A stretch of 50,066 nt of DNA, from the NCBI RefSeq assembly GCF_022829405.1, contig NZ_JAKSXW010000055.1, positions 1-50,066 on the forward strand. Reading direction: 5' to 3'. Shown here piece by piece: positions 41,958 through 50,066 of the stretch; positions within the stretch are counted from its first letter, which is position 1, and each line of letters starts with the position of its first letter. The notes below the pieces were generated by a model. It was not told where the DNA came from and searched no databases. It saw only the letters and a program-made list of their open reading frames with translations. The stretch comes from Methylobacterium sp. J-076. Lineage in GTDB: Bacteria; Pseudomonadota; Alphaproteobacteria; Rhizobiales; Beijerinckiaceae. The position numbers and the translations under genes were made by a program.

Positions 41958-43175
41958 ATGCGTATGACGCACCCCCGGCTCGGGCATTTCGCCCTGCGGT
42001 TCCTGGCTGTCTCCGGCGTGGCGCTCGCCACGGCCAACTGCGCCTCGAACACCGCCACGAAGCTCGCCGCCGGCGGCAACGGCATCGACCCGAAATACGG
42101 GGTGAAGGCGAGCCCCCGCCTCTACAACGAGGGCGACGTGATCCCGAAGGGCGGCGGGCGCCGCTACACCGGCAAGCCCTACGTGGTCGCCGGCCAGACC
42201 TACGCCCCCCGGGAGAACCCCCGGGGCTACGTCCGCGAGGGCCTGGCCTCGTGGTACGGCTCGGCCTTCCACGGCCGGATGACGGCCAACGGCGAGGTGT
42301 TCGACCGGCACTCCATCGCCGCCGCCCACCCGACCCTTCCCCTGCCGAGCTACGCCCGCGTCACCAACCTCGACAACGGCTCGTCGATGGTGGTGCGCGT
42401 CAACGACCGCGGCCCCTACCATGCCGGGCGCGTCATGGACGTCTCGGAGGAGGCGGCCGAGGCCCTGGGCTTCCACCGCAAGGGCACGGCCCATGTCCGG
42501 GTCGAGTATGTCGGCAAGGCCGCCCTCGCCGGCTCGGACGACCGCAAGCTGATGGCCACCCTGCGCACCGATGGCCGCCCGGCCGGCGCGGGCCCGGCGG
42601 TGATGGTGGCCGACCTCGGCCCCGTCGAGGAGACCGAGAAGTACGGCCGGGGCGCGACGCCCCTGGCCTACAAGCCCGCCCCCGAGCGGGAGGAGCCCGG
42701 GGAGGAGGCCCCCCGCCGGCCCGTCCGCGCGCCGGTGGTGCTGGCGAGCGCCGCCGTGGCGGTCCCGGCCGCCGTCCAGCCGACGGCGAGCCGCGCCAGG
42801 GAGTTCCGGCCGGCCCCGGTCCAGACCGCCGCCGTCAAGCTCGCCCCGGTCCGGGTCGCGGGGATCGCCGTCTCCGGCGGCAATCCCGGCCCGGCGCAGG
42901 CCGCTGCGGCGAAGGTCCCCGCCGCGAAGGCCGCCCCCGCCCCGGCCCGGTTCGCCATGGCCGAGCCCCACAAGGGGGGCGCCCCCAGGCCGGCCGCGAT
43001 GCCCGAGACCGCCAAGATCGCCATGGCCCGCCTCGCCGCCAAGGCGGTGCCGCCGGCCAAGGGCCGGGAGGCCGCGAAGGAGGCGCCCAAGCCGGGCGTG
43101 AGGCAGGTCGCCCGGGCCGGCGAGCCGCCCGTCCGCGCCGCCGGGCACGGCACGCGCTACGCGGGCATCTACTGA
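41958..43175 (+). CDS. rlpA: RlpA-like septal lytic transglycosylase
   Basis: A 405-residue exported protein. The N-terminal hydrophobic segment (FLAVSGVALATANCASN) looks like a lipoprotein signal, with C about residue 27, though Asn at -1 is unusual. The double-psi beta-barrel follows: REGLASWYGSAFHGRMTANGEVFDRHSIAAAHPTLPLPSYARVTNLDNG and VRVNDRGPYHAGRVMDVS in consecutive segments, carrying the catalytic Asp/His set known for RlpA on naked glycan. After ~200 the chain is Ala/Pro/Lys-rich low complexity to the end, and no SPOR domain could be seen. GTG 41955, ATG 41958 and ATG 41964 are all possible starts. Confidence 0.88.
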   Translation: MRMTHPRLGHFALRFLAVSGVALATANCASNTATKLAAGGNGIDPKYGVKASPRLYNEGDVIPKGGGRRYTGKPYVVAGQTYAPRENPRGYVREGLASWYGSAFHGRMTANGEVFDRHSIAAAHPTLPLPSYARVTNLDNGSSMVVRVNDRGPYHAGRVMDVSEEAAEALGFHRKGTAHVRVEYVGKAALAGSDDRKLMATLRTDGRPAGAGPAVMVADLGPVEETEKYGRGATPLAYKPAPEREEPGEEAPRRPVRAPVVLASAAVAVPAAVQPTASRAREFRPAPVQTAAVKLAPVRVAGIAVSGGNPGPAQAAAAKVPAAKAAPAPARFAMAEPHKGGAPRPAAMPETAKIAMARLAAKAVPPAKGREAAKEAPKPGVRQVARAGEPPVRAAGHGTRYAGIY

Positions 43176-43328
43176 CGTTGAAGGCCCGCATCGCGCGCAC
43201 CTTGCGGCAATTCGCGTTCGATCCCGGTGGGGAAACGCGATATGGTCACGCTCGTCGCCGCCTGAAGTGTTTCGCGCCGCAGGTTTCCGCCGCACGGGCG
43301 CGCGACGCTGGCCCGCCGGAGATCCGCG

Positions 43329-44561
43329 ATGCGCAGGACCGTTTTGTCTCTCCTGGCCGCCCCGCTGGCCGCGGCCGTCGCCTCCGCCCTGGCCCTGGCT
43401 GCGCCCGCCGCGGCCCAGACCTTCCAGACGGGGGCGCCGCACGCGATCCTCATCGACGCCGATTCCGGCTCGGTCCTGTTCGAGAAGGCCGCCGACGAGC
43501 GGTTCTCCCCGGCCAGCATGGCCAAGCTGATGACCACCGACATCGTGTTCGAGGCGCTGAAATCCGGCCGCCTCTCCATGGACACCGAGTTCACGGTGAC
43601 CGAGGACGCCTGGAAGCGCGGCGGCGCGGGGGGCGGGGGCTCGTCGATGTTCGCCCAGGTCAACAGCCGCATCAAGATGGCGGACCTGCTGCGCGGCCTG
43701 GTGGTCCAGTCGGGCAACGACGCGGCGATCACCATCGCCGAGAACATGGCCGGCACGGAGGAGGCCTTCGCCGGGCTGATGAACCAGCGGGCCAAGGAGA
43801 TCGGCCTGACGAACTCCACCTTCCGCAACGCCACCGGCTACTCGGCGCCCGACCAGAAGGTGACCGCCCGGGACATGGCGCGCCTCGCCATCCACATCAT
43901 CGACACCTACCCGGACCTCTACAAGATCTTCTCCGAGCGCGAGTTCACCTGGAACAAGATCAAGCAGCAGAACCGCAACCCGCTGCTCACCCTCGACATC
44001 GGCGCCGACGGGCTGAAGACCGGCTTCCTGGAGGAATCTGGCTACGCCCTCACCGGCTCGGCGGTGCAGAACGGCCAGCGGCTGGTCCTCGTGGTCTCCG
44101 GCCTGAAGACCGCCCGGGACCGGGCCTCGGAATCGCGCAAGCTGATGGAATGGGGGTTCCGCGCCTTCGAGCCGCGGCAGGTCTTCGCCCCCGGCGAGAC
44201 CGTGGCCGAGGCCTCGGTGTTCGGCGGCGAGGCCGGCTCGGTCCCCCTCGTGGCGAAGAAGCCGGTGCGGGTGCTGCTGCCCCGGGGGGCCAGCGACCGG
44301 GTGAGCGCCAAGGCGATCTACCAGGGCCCCCTCGTGGCCCCCGTGAACGAGGGCCAGCAGGTCGGCGTGCTGCGGGTCCAGCGGGGCGACACGATCGCCC
44401 TCGACCAGCCGCTCTATGCCGGCGCCGCGGTGGGGCAGGGCAGCCTCGGCCAGCGGGCCATGGACGCCGCCCTCGAATTCGGCACCGGCCTGATGCGCAA
44501 GGCCTTCGACAAGGCGGCCGGGGGCAAGCCCGAGGACCGGGCCGCCGCCAACCCGTCGTGA
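43329..44561 (+). CDS. dacC: D-alanyl-D-alanine carboxypeptidase (PBP5/6 family)
   Basis: A 410-residue periplasmic peptidase trimming pentapeptides. Signal peptide 1-30. The active-site triad of low-molecular-weight PBPs is complete: S63-x-x-K66 (PASMAKLMTT), S128-G-N (VVQSGNDAAI) and K230-T-G (GADGLKTGFLEESGYALTGSA). The C-terminal PBP5-like beta domain (VRVLLPRGASDRVSAKAIYQGPLVAPV...) ends with an amphipathic anchor, residues ~385-400. It is 153 bp downstream of rlpA, and tmk starts 10 bp after. The rlpA-dac-tmk-holB-metG-tatD order is common in Rhizobiales. Confidence 0.94.
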   Translation: MRRTVLSLLAAPLAAAVASALALAAPAAAQTFQTGAPHAILIDADSGSVLFEKAADERFSPASMAKLMTTDIVFEALKSGRLSMDTEFTVTEDAWKRGGAGGGGSSMFAQVNSRIKMADLLRGLVVQSGNDAAITIAENMAGTEEAFAGLMNQRAKEIGLTNSTFRNATGYSAPDQKVTARDMARLAIHIIDTYPDLYKIFSEREFTWNKIKQQNRNPLLTLDIGADGLKTGFLEESGYALTGSAVQNGQRLVLVVSGLKTARDRASESRKLMEWGFRAFEPRQVFAPGETVAEASVFGGEAGSVPLVAKKPVRVLLPRGASDRVSAKAIYQGPLVAPVNEGQQVGVLRVQRGDTIALDQPLYAGAAVGQGSLGQRAMDAALEFGTGLMRKAFDKAAGGKPEDRAAANPS

Positions 44562-44571
44562 CCGGCACCCC

Positions 44572-45267
44572 GTGACGATGCAGGACCGGGAGCCCCCGCG
44601 CCGGGGCGTCTTCATCACCCTCGAAGGCGGGGAGGGGGCGGGGAAGTCGACGCAGGCCGCCCGCCTCGCCGCGACGCTGCGCGCCCGCACCGGCCGCCCG
44701 GTGACCGTGACCCGCGAGCCCGGCGGCTCGCCCCGGGCCGAGGAGATCCGCGCGGCCCTGCTCGCCGGCGCGGCCAAGCCCTACGGCCCCTTCGCCGAGG
44801 CGCTGCTGTTCAGCGCCGCCCGCCTCGACCACCTCGACCGGCTGATCCGCCCGGCGCTCGCCCGGGGCGAGGGCGTGATCTGCGACCGCTTCATCGATTC
44901 GACCCGCGCCTACCAGGGGGCCGCCGGGGGGCTCGACCCGGCGGTGGTGGCCGCCCTGGAGCGGGTCGTCGTCGGCCGCACCCGGCCCGACCTGACCCTG
45001 ATCCTCGACCTGGCGCCGGAGGCGGGCCTCGCCCGGGCCGCCGCCAGGGGCGAGGCCGCGGGGCAGGGGGCCGACCGTTTCGAGGCGGAGGCGCTGGGCT
45101 TCCACGCCCGCCTGCGCGGCGCCTTCCTGGAGATCGCGATGGCGGAGCCGGGGCGCTGTGCCGTGATCGACGCCTCGGCCGGTCCCGATGCCGTCGCGGC
45201 GGCGATCCTGGCGCAGGTCGAGGCCCGGCTGCCGGCCCTCGTCCGGGGGGAGGGGTCCCATGGCTGA
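44572..45267 (+). CDS. tmk: Thymidylate kinase
   Basis: A 231-residue dTMP kinase. P-loop LEGGEGAGKSTQ, the DRX/catalytic segment TREPGGSPRAEEIR, VICDRFIDSTRAYQGAAGG, and a lid region with basic residues RAAARGEAAGQGADRFE. GTG 44572 (VTMQDREPP) or the ATG two codons later are the candidate starts. It overlaps holB by 8 bp, so dTTP synthesis and the clamp-loader subunit are co-expressed. Confidence 0.95.
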   Translation: MTMQDREPPRRGVFITLEGGEGAGKSTQAARLAATLRARTGRPVTVTREPGGSPRAEEIRAALLAGAAKPYGPFAEALLFSAARLDHLDRLIRPALARGEGVICDRFIDSTRAYQGAAGGLDPAVVAALERVVVGRTRPDLTLILDLAPEAGLARAAARGEAAGQGADRFEAEALGFHARLRGAFLEIAMAEPGRCAVIDASAGPDAVAAAILAQVEARLPALVRGEGSHG

Positions 45268-46306
45268 GGCCGCGGACGAGGAGATCGGCGACCGCCCCGG
45301 CGTGCCCCGCCCGCGGGAGAGCGCGGCGCTCGTCGGGCACGGGGCGGCGGAGGCCGCCTTCGCGGAGGGCATCGCCGCGGGCCGGCTGCACCATGCGTGG
45401 CTGATCGGCGGCCCGGCGGGGATCGGCAAGGCGACGCTGGCCTACCGGGTCGCCCGGCGGCTCCTGGCCTATCCCCGGGGCACGGGGCCGGCGGGCCTTG
45501 CCATCCCGGCCGACCACCCGGTCCACGGGCAGGTGGCGGGGCTGTCGCACCCCAACCTCGTGGCGCTGCGCCGCCACAGGGCGCCGGGGGCCAAGACCCT
45601 GCCGACCAAGATCTCCGTCGACATGGTCCGCAAGGCCCTCGACCTGTTCGCCTCCACCGCCGCCGATTCCGGCTGGCGGGTCTGCGTCCTCGACAGCGCC
45701 GAGGACCTCAACGCCAACGCCGCCAACGCCCTGCTCAAGGTGCTGGAGGAGCCCCCGCCGCGGGCGCTGTTCCTGATCCTCGCCCACCAGCCGGGCCGGC
45801 TGCTGCCGACGATCCGCTCCCGCTGCCGGGCGCTCGCCCTGCGCCCGCTGGCGGACGGGGAGGTGGCCCGGGCCCTGCGCGCCCTGCCCCCGCCCTTCGC
45901 CCAGCCCGACGAGGCGGCCCTCGCCCGGGCCGTCGGCCTCGCCGAGGGCTCGGTGGGCCGGGCGCTCGGGCTGATCGACCCCGTCACCGCGGGCCTCGTC
46001 GCCGAGGTCGAGACCCTCCTGTCGCGGGGGGCCACCCCGGATTGGGGCCGGGTGCTGAAGCTCGCCGAGACCCTGAACGGCCGGGACGGGGAGGAGCGCT
46101 TCGCGGCGGCGGGGGACGCGGTGCTGCGCTTCGTCTCCGCCGAGCTCGACCGGCGGCAGGGGGAGCCCGTCGCCCGCCTTGCGGCGCTCGTGGAGGTGTG
46201 TGAAAGGTTTGCCCGTGCCGCCCGGGAGGCCGCGACCTACAACCTCGACCGCCGGCCCGTCGTCCTGTCGCTGTTCACCGACCTGGCCCGGACGGAGGGC
46301 GCCTGA
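45260..46306 (+). CDS. holB: DNA polymerase III delta' subunit
   Basis: A 348-residue clamp-loader subunit. The modified P-loop GGPAGIGKATLAYRVARRLL is present, as are IPADHPVHGQVAGLSHPNLVAL and the sensor 1 region DSAEDLNANAANALLKVLEEPPPRALFLI. The arginine/sensor SRCRALALRPL follows (SRC motif in place). ATG 45260 overlaps the end of tmk. The zinc-binding cysteines of E. coli-type DnaX are not expected in delta' of this group. metG begins 43 bp later. Confidence 0.94.
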   Translation: MAEAADEEIGDRPGVPRPRESAALVGHGAAEAAFAEGIAAGRLHHAWLIGGPAGIGKATLAYRVARRLLAYPRGTGPAGLAIPADHPVHGQVAGLSHPNLVALRRHRAPGAKTLPTKISVDMVRKALDLFASTAADSGWRVCVLDSAEDLNANAANALLKVLEEPPPRALFLILAHQPGRLLPTIRSRCRALALRPLADGEVARALRALPPPFAQPDEAALARAVGLAEGSVGRALGLIDPVTAGLVAEVETLLSRGATPDWGRVLKLAETLNGRDGEERFAAAGDAVLRFVSAELDRRQGEPVARLAALVEVCERFARAAREAATYNLDRRPVVLSLFTDLARTEGA

Positions 46307-46348
46307 GGGCGCGGGACGTCCCGGGCCCCTCGAGCATCGGACGCGAGC

Positions 46349-47920
46349 GTGACGGACGGCCCCTCCCCCCGCAAGACCTTCAGCCTCTCGACGGCGATCT
46401 CCTACCCCAACGGCGCGCCGCATATCGGCCACGCCTACGAGGTGATCGCCACCGACGCCATCGCCCGGTTCCACCGGCTGGACGGCTACGACGTGCTGTT
46501 CTCCACCGGCACCGACGAGCACGGCCTCAAGATCCAGCAGGCGGCGACCAAGGCCGGCATCACCCCCCACGCCTATGTCGACGGCACCTCCGCGAAGTTC
46601 CGCGAGATGGCCGACCGGATGGGCTGTTCCTACGACCGGTTCATCCGCACCACCGAACCCGCCCACGCCGCCGCCGCCCAGGCGATCTGGCAGCGGATGG
46701 AGGCCAACGGCGACATCTACCTCGACACGTATGCCGGCTGGTACTCGGTGCGCGACGAGGCCTATTACGACGAGGCCGAGACCCGGCTCTTGGAGGACGG
46801 GAGCCGCCGCTCCGTCGCCACCGACACCCCGGTCGTCTGGATGGAGGAGGAGAACTTCCTGTTCCGGCTCTCCGCCTACCAGGACCGGCTGCTCGCGCTC
46901 TACGAGGCGCAGCCGGGCTTCATCGGGCCGGAGACCCGGAGGAACGAGGTGGCGAGCTTCGTCCGCGCGGGCCTGAAGGACCTCTCGGTCAGCCGCACGA
47001 ACTTCGACTGGGGCGTGCCGGTGCCCGGCCATCCCGGCCACGTCATGTACGTGTGGGTCGATGCCCTGACCAACTACCTGACGGTGACCGGCTACCCGGA
47101 TGCCTCCGCGCCCGGAAACAGGTTCTGGCCGATGGACCTGCACGTCATCGGCAAGGACATCGTGCGCTTCCACGCGGTCTACTGGCCGGCCTTCCTGATG
47201 GCGGCCGGGCTGCCGCTGCCCAGGCGGGTGTTCGGCCACGGCTTCTTCCTCAGCAAGGGGGAGAAGATGTCGAAGTCGCTCGGCAACGTGGTCGATCCGT
47301 TCGACCTCGTGGACACGTTCGGCGTCGATGCCGTGCGCTACTTCTGCCTGCGCGAGGCCCCCTTCGGCGGCGACGGCAACTACGACCACGCGGCGATCAT
47401 CACCCGCATCAACGCCGACCTCGCCAACGACCTCGGCAACCTCGCCCAGCGCTCCCTGTCGATGGTGGCCAAGAACTGCGACGCCGCCGTGCCGGAGCCG
47501 GGGGAGCTGGCCGAGGCCGACCGCCAGATGCTGGCCCAGGCCGACGCCCTGGCGGACCGGGCGCGGGGCCTGATGCGGGACCTCGCCCTCCACACCATCC
47601 TGTCCGAGATCTGGGCGGTGGTGGCCGAGGCGAACCGCTACTTCGCCGGGCAGGAGCCGTGGCGCTTGCGCAAGAGCGACCCCGCCCGGATGAACGCGGT
47701 GCTCTACACCACCCTGGAGACGCTCCGGTCTGTCGGCATCCTGGTCCAGCCCTTTGTGCCGGACTCGGCGGGCAGGCTCCTCGACCTGCTGGCCGTGCCG
47801 GCGGATGCCCGCGCCTTCGCCGCCCTGGGGGAGGGCGGCCGGCTCAGGCCCGGCACGCCCCTGCCCGCCCCGAGCCCGGTCTTCCCCCGCTTCGAGCGGC
47901 CGGAGGCGCCGGCAGCGTGA
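46349..47920 (+). CDS. metG: Methionyl-tRNA synthetase
   Basis: A 523-residue class I synthetase. HIGH motif as [12 protein letters not shown] (about residue 20), [47 protein letters not shown] and the KMSKS loop [10 protein letters not shown] (K306). The zinc knuckle of E. coli MetG and the C-terminal tRNA-binding domain are absent, as in the shorter type-2 enzymes. GTG 46349 is the start. Directly after the stop lies an intergenic hairpin repeat, then the TatD gene. Confidence 0.96.
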   Translation: MTDGPSPRKTFSLSTAISYPNGAPHIGHAYEVIATDAIARFHRLDGYDVLFSTGTDEHGLKIQQAATKAGITPHAYVDGTSAKFREMADRMGCSYDRFIRTTEPAHAAAAQAIWQRMEANGDIYLDTYAGWYSVRDEAYYDEAETRLLEDGSRRSVATDTPVVWMEEENFLFRLSAYQDRLLALYEAQPGFIGPETRRNEVASFVRAGLKDLSVSRTNFDWGVPVPGHPGHVMYVWVDALTNYLTVTGYPDASAPGNRFWPMDLHVIGKDIVRFHAVYWPAFLMAAGLPLPRRVFGHGFFLSKGEKMSKSLGNVVDPFDLVDTFGVDAVRYFCLREAPFGGDGNYDHAAIITRINADLANDLGNLAQRSLSMVAKNCDAAVPEPGELAEADRQMLAQADALADRARGLMRDLALHTILSEIWAVVAEANRYFAGQEPWRLRKSDPARMNAVLYTTLETLRSVGILVQPFVPDSAGRLLDLLAVPADARAFAALGEGGRLRPGTPLPAPSPVFPRFERPEAPAA

Positions 47921-47923
47921 CGT

Positions 47924-47980
47924 CTCTCCCTCCCCCCTCTGCGGGGGAGGGTGGCCCCCGAAGGCGGGTCGGGAGAGGGG
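47924..47980 (+). repeat. Intergenic GC-rich hairpin repeat, copy B
   Basis: This copy is nearly identical over ~55 bp to that at 216-272 (read on the minus strand there). The stem is CCCTCCCCC/GGGGGAGGG around CTCTGC, then GGCCCCCG...GGGAGAGGGG. It begins a few bases after the metG stop. Confidence 0.75.
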
Positions 47981-48113
47981 GGCGACGGTGCAGGATCGGG
48001 CACCGCCCCTCACCCCACGCTCGCCCTTTCCCGAAGCCGCGCTCCCCTCTCCCGTCACCCGCTCACGCGCAGGGAGGGAAGGGGAAGCCAGACACGCCCC
48101 CCGCGACGACACC

Positions 48114-48902
48114 ATGCTCATCGACAGCCACTGCCACCTCGACTTCCCCGATTTCGCCAGCGACCTGCCGGGCGTGATCGCCCGCGCCCGGGACGCCGGG
48201 GTGATGGGGATGCTCACCATCTCGACCCGGGTGGCGAAGGCCGCGACCTACCGGGCCATCGCCGAGGCCCACCCGCAAGTGTGGTTCACCGTGGGCACCC
48301 ATCCCGACGGGGCGGGGGAGGAGCCCGACACCCCGGCGGAGACCATCGCGGAGCTGGCCCGGCATCCGCGCTGCGTCGGCATCGGCGAGGCGGGGCTCGA
48401 CTACCACTATCCCGACGCCGCCCCCGCCGAGGTGCAGGAGCGGGTGCTGCGCGCCCATATCGAGGCGTCCCGGCTGGCGGGGCTTCCCCTCGTCATCCAT
48501 GCCCGCGACGCGGACGCGCACATGGAGCGGGTGCTGACGGAGGAGATGGCGCGGGCGCCGTTCCGGGCGGTGCTGCACTGCTTCTCCTCGGGGGCGCGCC
48601 TCGCCGAGGCCGGGGTGGCGCTCGGCCTCTACGTCTCGTTCTCGGGGATCGTGACCTTCCGCCGCTCGCACGCCCTGCGCGACATCGCCCGCGCGGTGCC
48701 CCGCGACCGGATCCTCGTGGAGACCGACGCGCCGTTCCTCGCCCCCGAGCCCCATCGCGGGCGCACCAACGAGCCGGCCTACACCGCCCACACCGCGCGG
48801 TCGCTCGCCGCCACCCTCGACCTGCCGGAGGAGGAGGTGGCGCGGATCACCACGGCCAATTTTGTCCGCCTGTTCGACAAGGCGCAGCCCGGACGGGCGT
48901 GA
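48114..48902 (+). CDS. TatD-family metal-dependent hydrolase
   Basis: A 262-residue TIM-barrel nuclease/deoxyribonuclease of the YcfH/TatD family. Metal ligands are in place: HCHLDF at the start, GEAGLDYHY, VIHARDADAH, HCFSSGA and ETDAPFLAPEPHRGRTNEP. Start ATG 48114 (MLIDSHCHLD) is standard. It belongs to the conserved holB-metG-tatD-MBL run; the next gene starts 43 bp downstream. Exact substrate in these bacteria is unclear (DNA repair, 3'-5' exonuclease or D-aminoacyl-tRNA-like activities have been reported in the family). Confidence 0.93.
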   Translation: MLIDSHCHLDFPDFASDLPGVIARARDAGVMGMLTISTRVAKAATYRAIAEAHPQVWFTVGTHPDGAGEEPDTPAETIAELARHPRCVGIGEAGLDYHYPDAAPAEVQERVLRAHIEASRLAGLPLVIHARDADAHMERVLTEEMARAPFRAVLHCFSSGARLAEAGVALGLYVSFSGIVTFRRSHALRDIARAVPRDRILVETDAPFLAPEPHRGRTNEPAYTAHTARSLAATLDLPEEEVARITTANFVRLFDKAQPGRA

Positions 48903-48945
48903 CAGGCCCCGCTCTCCCGCGATACGACCGCTGCGGGAGATCTGG

Positions 48946-49749
48946 ATGGCGACGCTCACCTTGCGCATCCTCGGCTGCGGTTCGTCCGGCGGCGTGCCGC
49001 GCGTCGGCAGCGGCTGGGGTGCCTGCGACCCGAACGAGCCGCGCAACCGGCGCCGCCGCTGCTCGATCCTGGTGGAGCGCGAAGGGGAGGGCGGGCGCAC
49101 CAGCGTCCTCGTGGACACCTCCCCCGACCTGCGCGAGCAGCTGCTCGATGCCGGCGTGGACCGCCTCGACGGGGTGCTCTTCACCCATTCCCATGCCGAC
49201 CATACCCACGGGATCGACGACCTGCGGCCCCTGGTGATCCGCATGCGCGCCCGCATCCCGGTCCATGCGGATGCCCGCACCCGCGCCCTGCTCACCGCCC
49301 GGTTCGGCTACTGTTTCGAGCGGCCGGAGGGCAGCGACTATCCGCCGATCCTGGCCATGCACGATCTCCCGGAGGAGGGGAGGGTGGCCGTGGACGGGCC
49401 CGGCGGCCTCGTGGAGGCGCAGCCCCTCCCCGTGGAGCACGGCAACGAGCCGGCCCTGGGCTTCCGCTTCGGCAAGGCCGCCTACCTGCCCGACGTGAGC
49501 CTGATCCCGCCCCGGAGCCTGGAGCGGCTGTACGGGCTCGACCTCCTGATCATCGACGCCCTGCGGGAGACCCCGCACCCGACCCACTATTCCGTCTCCG
49601 ACGCGCTGGCCCTGATCGCACGGGTGAAGCCGGGCAGGGCGGTGCTCACCAACCTGCACACGGACCTCGACTACGCCGCGCTGGCCGCGCGCCTGCCCGA
49701 GGGGACCGTGCCCGCCCATGACGGGCTGGTGCTGACCCTCCCCGCCTGA
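48946..49749 (+). CDS. Metallo-beta-lactamase fold hydrolase, PhnP-like
   Basis: A 267-residue MBL-fold phosphodiesterase. ILGCGSSGGVPRVG at the start, VDTSPDLREQLLDAG, and the zinc motif FTHSHADHTHGIDDLRP are characteristic of the PhnP/RNase Z-like branch. EHGNEPALGFRFGKAAYLPDVS, LIIDALRETPHPTHYS and LTNLHTDLDY supply later ligands. The ATG at 48946 follows GGGAGATCTGG. It is the last gene before the rRNA operon promoter and is routinely found next to tatD in Rhizobiales. Cyclic phosphate diesters are a likely substrate class. Confidence 0.92.
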   Translation: MATLTLRILGCGSSGGVPRVGSGWGACDPNEPRNRRRRCSILVEREGEGGRTSVLVDTSPDLREQLLDAGVDRLDGVLFTHSHADHTHGIDDLRPLVIRMRARIPVHADARTRALLTARFGYCFERPEGSDYPPILAMHDLPEEGRVAVDGPGGLVEAQPLPVEHGNEPALGFRFGKAAYLPDVSLIPPRSLERLYGLDLLIIDALRETPHPTHYSVSDALALIARVKPGRAVLTNLHTDLDYAALAARLPEGTVPAHDGLVLTLPA

Positions 49750-49800
49750 GGAGAGTCCAGGGGCCCGGGACGGGATTCGGCATTTCCGCGAAAAACGGTG

Positions 49801-49829
49801 TTGACGACCCTGAGCCGACTGCGTATATC
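49801..49829 (+). promoter_or_regulatory. rRNA operon promoter
   Basis: TTGACG (49801-49806), a 17-base spacer and TATATC (49824-49829). This is a near-ideal housekeeping promoter in front of the leader described next. No further gene lies in 49750-50066. Confidence 0.75.
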
Positions 49830-50025
49830 CCTGTTCATCGGCGCCGGCCGCGGAAGCGAACCGGACGCTGAATTGTCTGTCTCCTGGTGCTGCGGATGTG
49901 GCGCTGAGGCGGGCGTCCTTACCGGACAATCGAGCGGGACGTGCCTGGCGGTGGTTTAAGCCTGGGATGGGTCGGTTCGTGACCTTCGGTGGGCGTGGGG
50001 TCTTCGCCTCGGGCGGGTGGCTCCG

Positions 50026-50066
50026 GCTCTTTGACATTGTGATATTGAGGAAGGGAGACGCGGACG
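50026..50066 (+). other. 16S rRNA precursor leader running off the right edge
   Basis: GCTCTTTGACATTGTGA followed by AGGAAGGGAGACGCGGACG is the typical sequence just before and at the start of 16S rRNA in Hyphomicrobiales (TTTGACAnTnTGAA...GAGAAACGTGGACGGC). The 16S gene body lies at or beyond the edge. Confidence 0.75.

Noticed and set aside
41786..44575. 930-codon plus-strand frame over rlpA and dac
   Set aside because: Out of frame with rlpA and dac, which carry full motif sets; composition is Arg/Gly/Pro noise.
44891..48220. 1100-codon minus-strand frame across tmk, holB, metG and tatD
   Set aside because: Four well-supported plus-strand genes occupy it; the translation has no recognisable domain.

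Overview
The window is high-GC (strong G/C third-position bias) chromosomal DNA from an alphaproteobacterium. It looks most like Methylobacterium or a close Hyphomicrobiales relative. The reasons are the ntrY-ntrX-hfq-hflX cluster, a TrcR/DUF1013 regulator, a NepR-like anti-sigma factor with EcfG-type promoters (GGAAC-N16-CGTT), a CtrA-type box (TTAA-N7-TTAA), the families of intergenic palindromes, and the rRNA-leader sequence at the right edge. No IS element, prophage or CRISPR array was seen.

Left to right: (1) 0.3-4.3 kb, minus strand, formate dehydrogenase FdoG-FdoH. fdoG is one gene read through an in-frame UGA (selenocysteine 199), with a recognisable bacterial SECIS hairpin just downstream. 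(2) 4.5-5.2 kb, a small secreted protein behind an EcfG-type promoter and a NepR-like protein. (3) 5.5-11 kb, a sulfate import and cysteine block (sbp-cysT-cysW-cysA, then a cysteine synthase), interrupted by a decayed nucleotidyltransferase/partner pair. (4) 11-15 kb, a DUF3309 membrane peptide, an Aquifex-type aconitase and an MFS transporter. (5) 15-21 kb, TrcR, a chemoreceptor, an alpha/beta hydrolase without a normal start, PRPP synthetase and small conserved proteins. (6) 21.2-29.1 kb, the selenocysteine tRNA (anticodon UCA), then ntrY-ntrX, hfq, hflX, a membrane class III cyclase and a His-rich exported peptide. (7) 29.2-32.3 kb, a PhnD/C/E-like ABC transporter resembling the family annotated as a putative selenate transporter. 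(8) 32.5-40.3 kb, a harpin-like Gly/Ser-rich protein with a lytic-transglycosylase domain, a TonB siderophore receptor, an esterase-like exported protein, an acyl-CoA synthetase and a PAS protein. (9) 40.3-41.7 kb, a ParA/ribbon-helix-helix pair behind a CtrA-type box and three copies of a short palindrome. (10) 42-49.7 kb, housekeeping: RlpA, D,D-carboxypeptidase, tmk, holB, metG, a TatD-family nuclease and a metallo-beta-lactamase hydrolase. (11) The last 300 bp carry a promoter and the leader of an rRNA operon that begins at or beyond the right edge.

The most coherent theme is selenium. A Sec-containing formate dehydrogenase, the tRNA that decodes its UGA, and a probable selenium-oxyanion importer lie within 32 kb, in three separate transcription units. 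selA, selB and selD are not in the window. A second theme is general stress and cell cycle: NepR, two good EcfG-type promoters and one weaker one in front of small envelope proteins, TrcR, a CtrA-type box and ParA. All family calls come from reading motifs; no database search was run.
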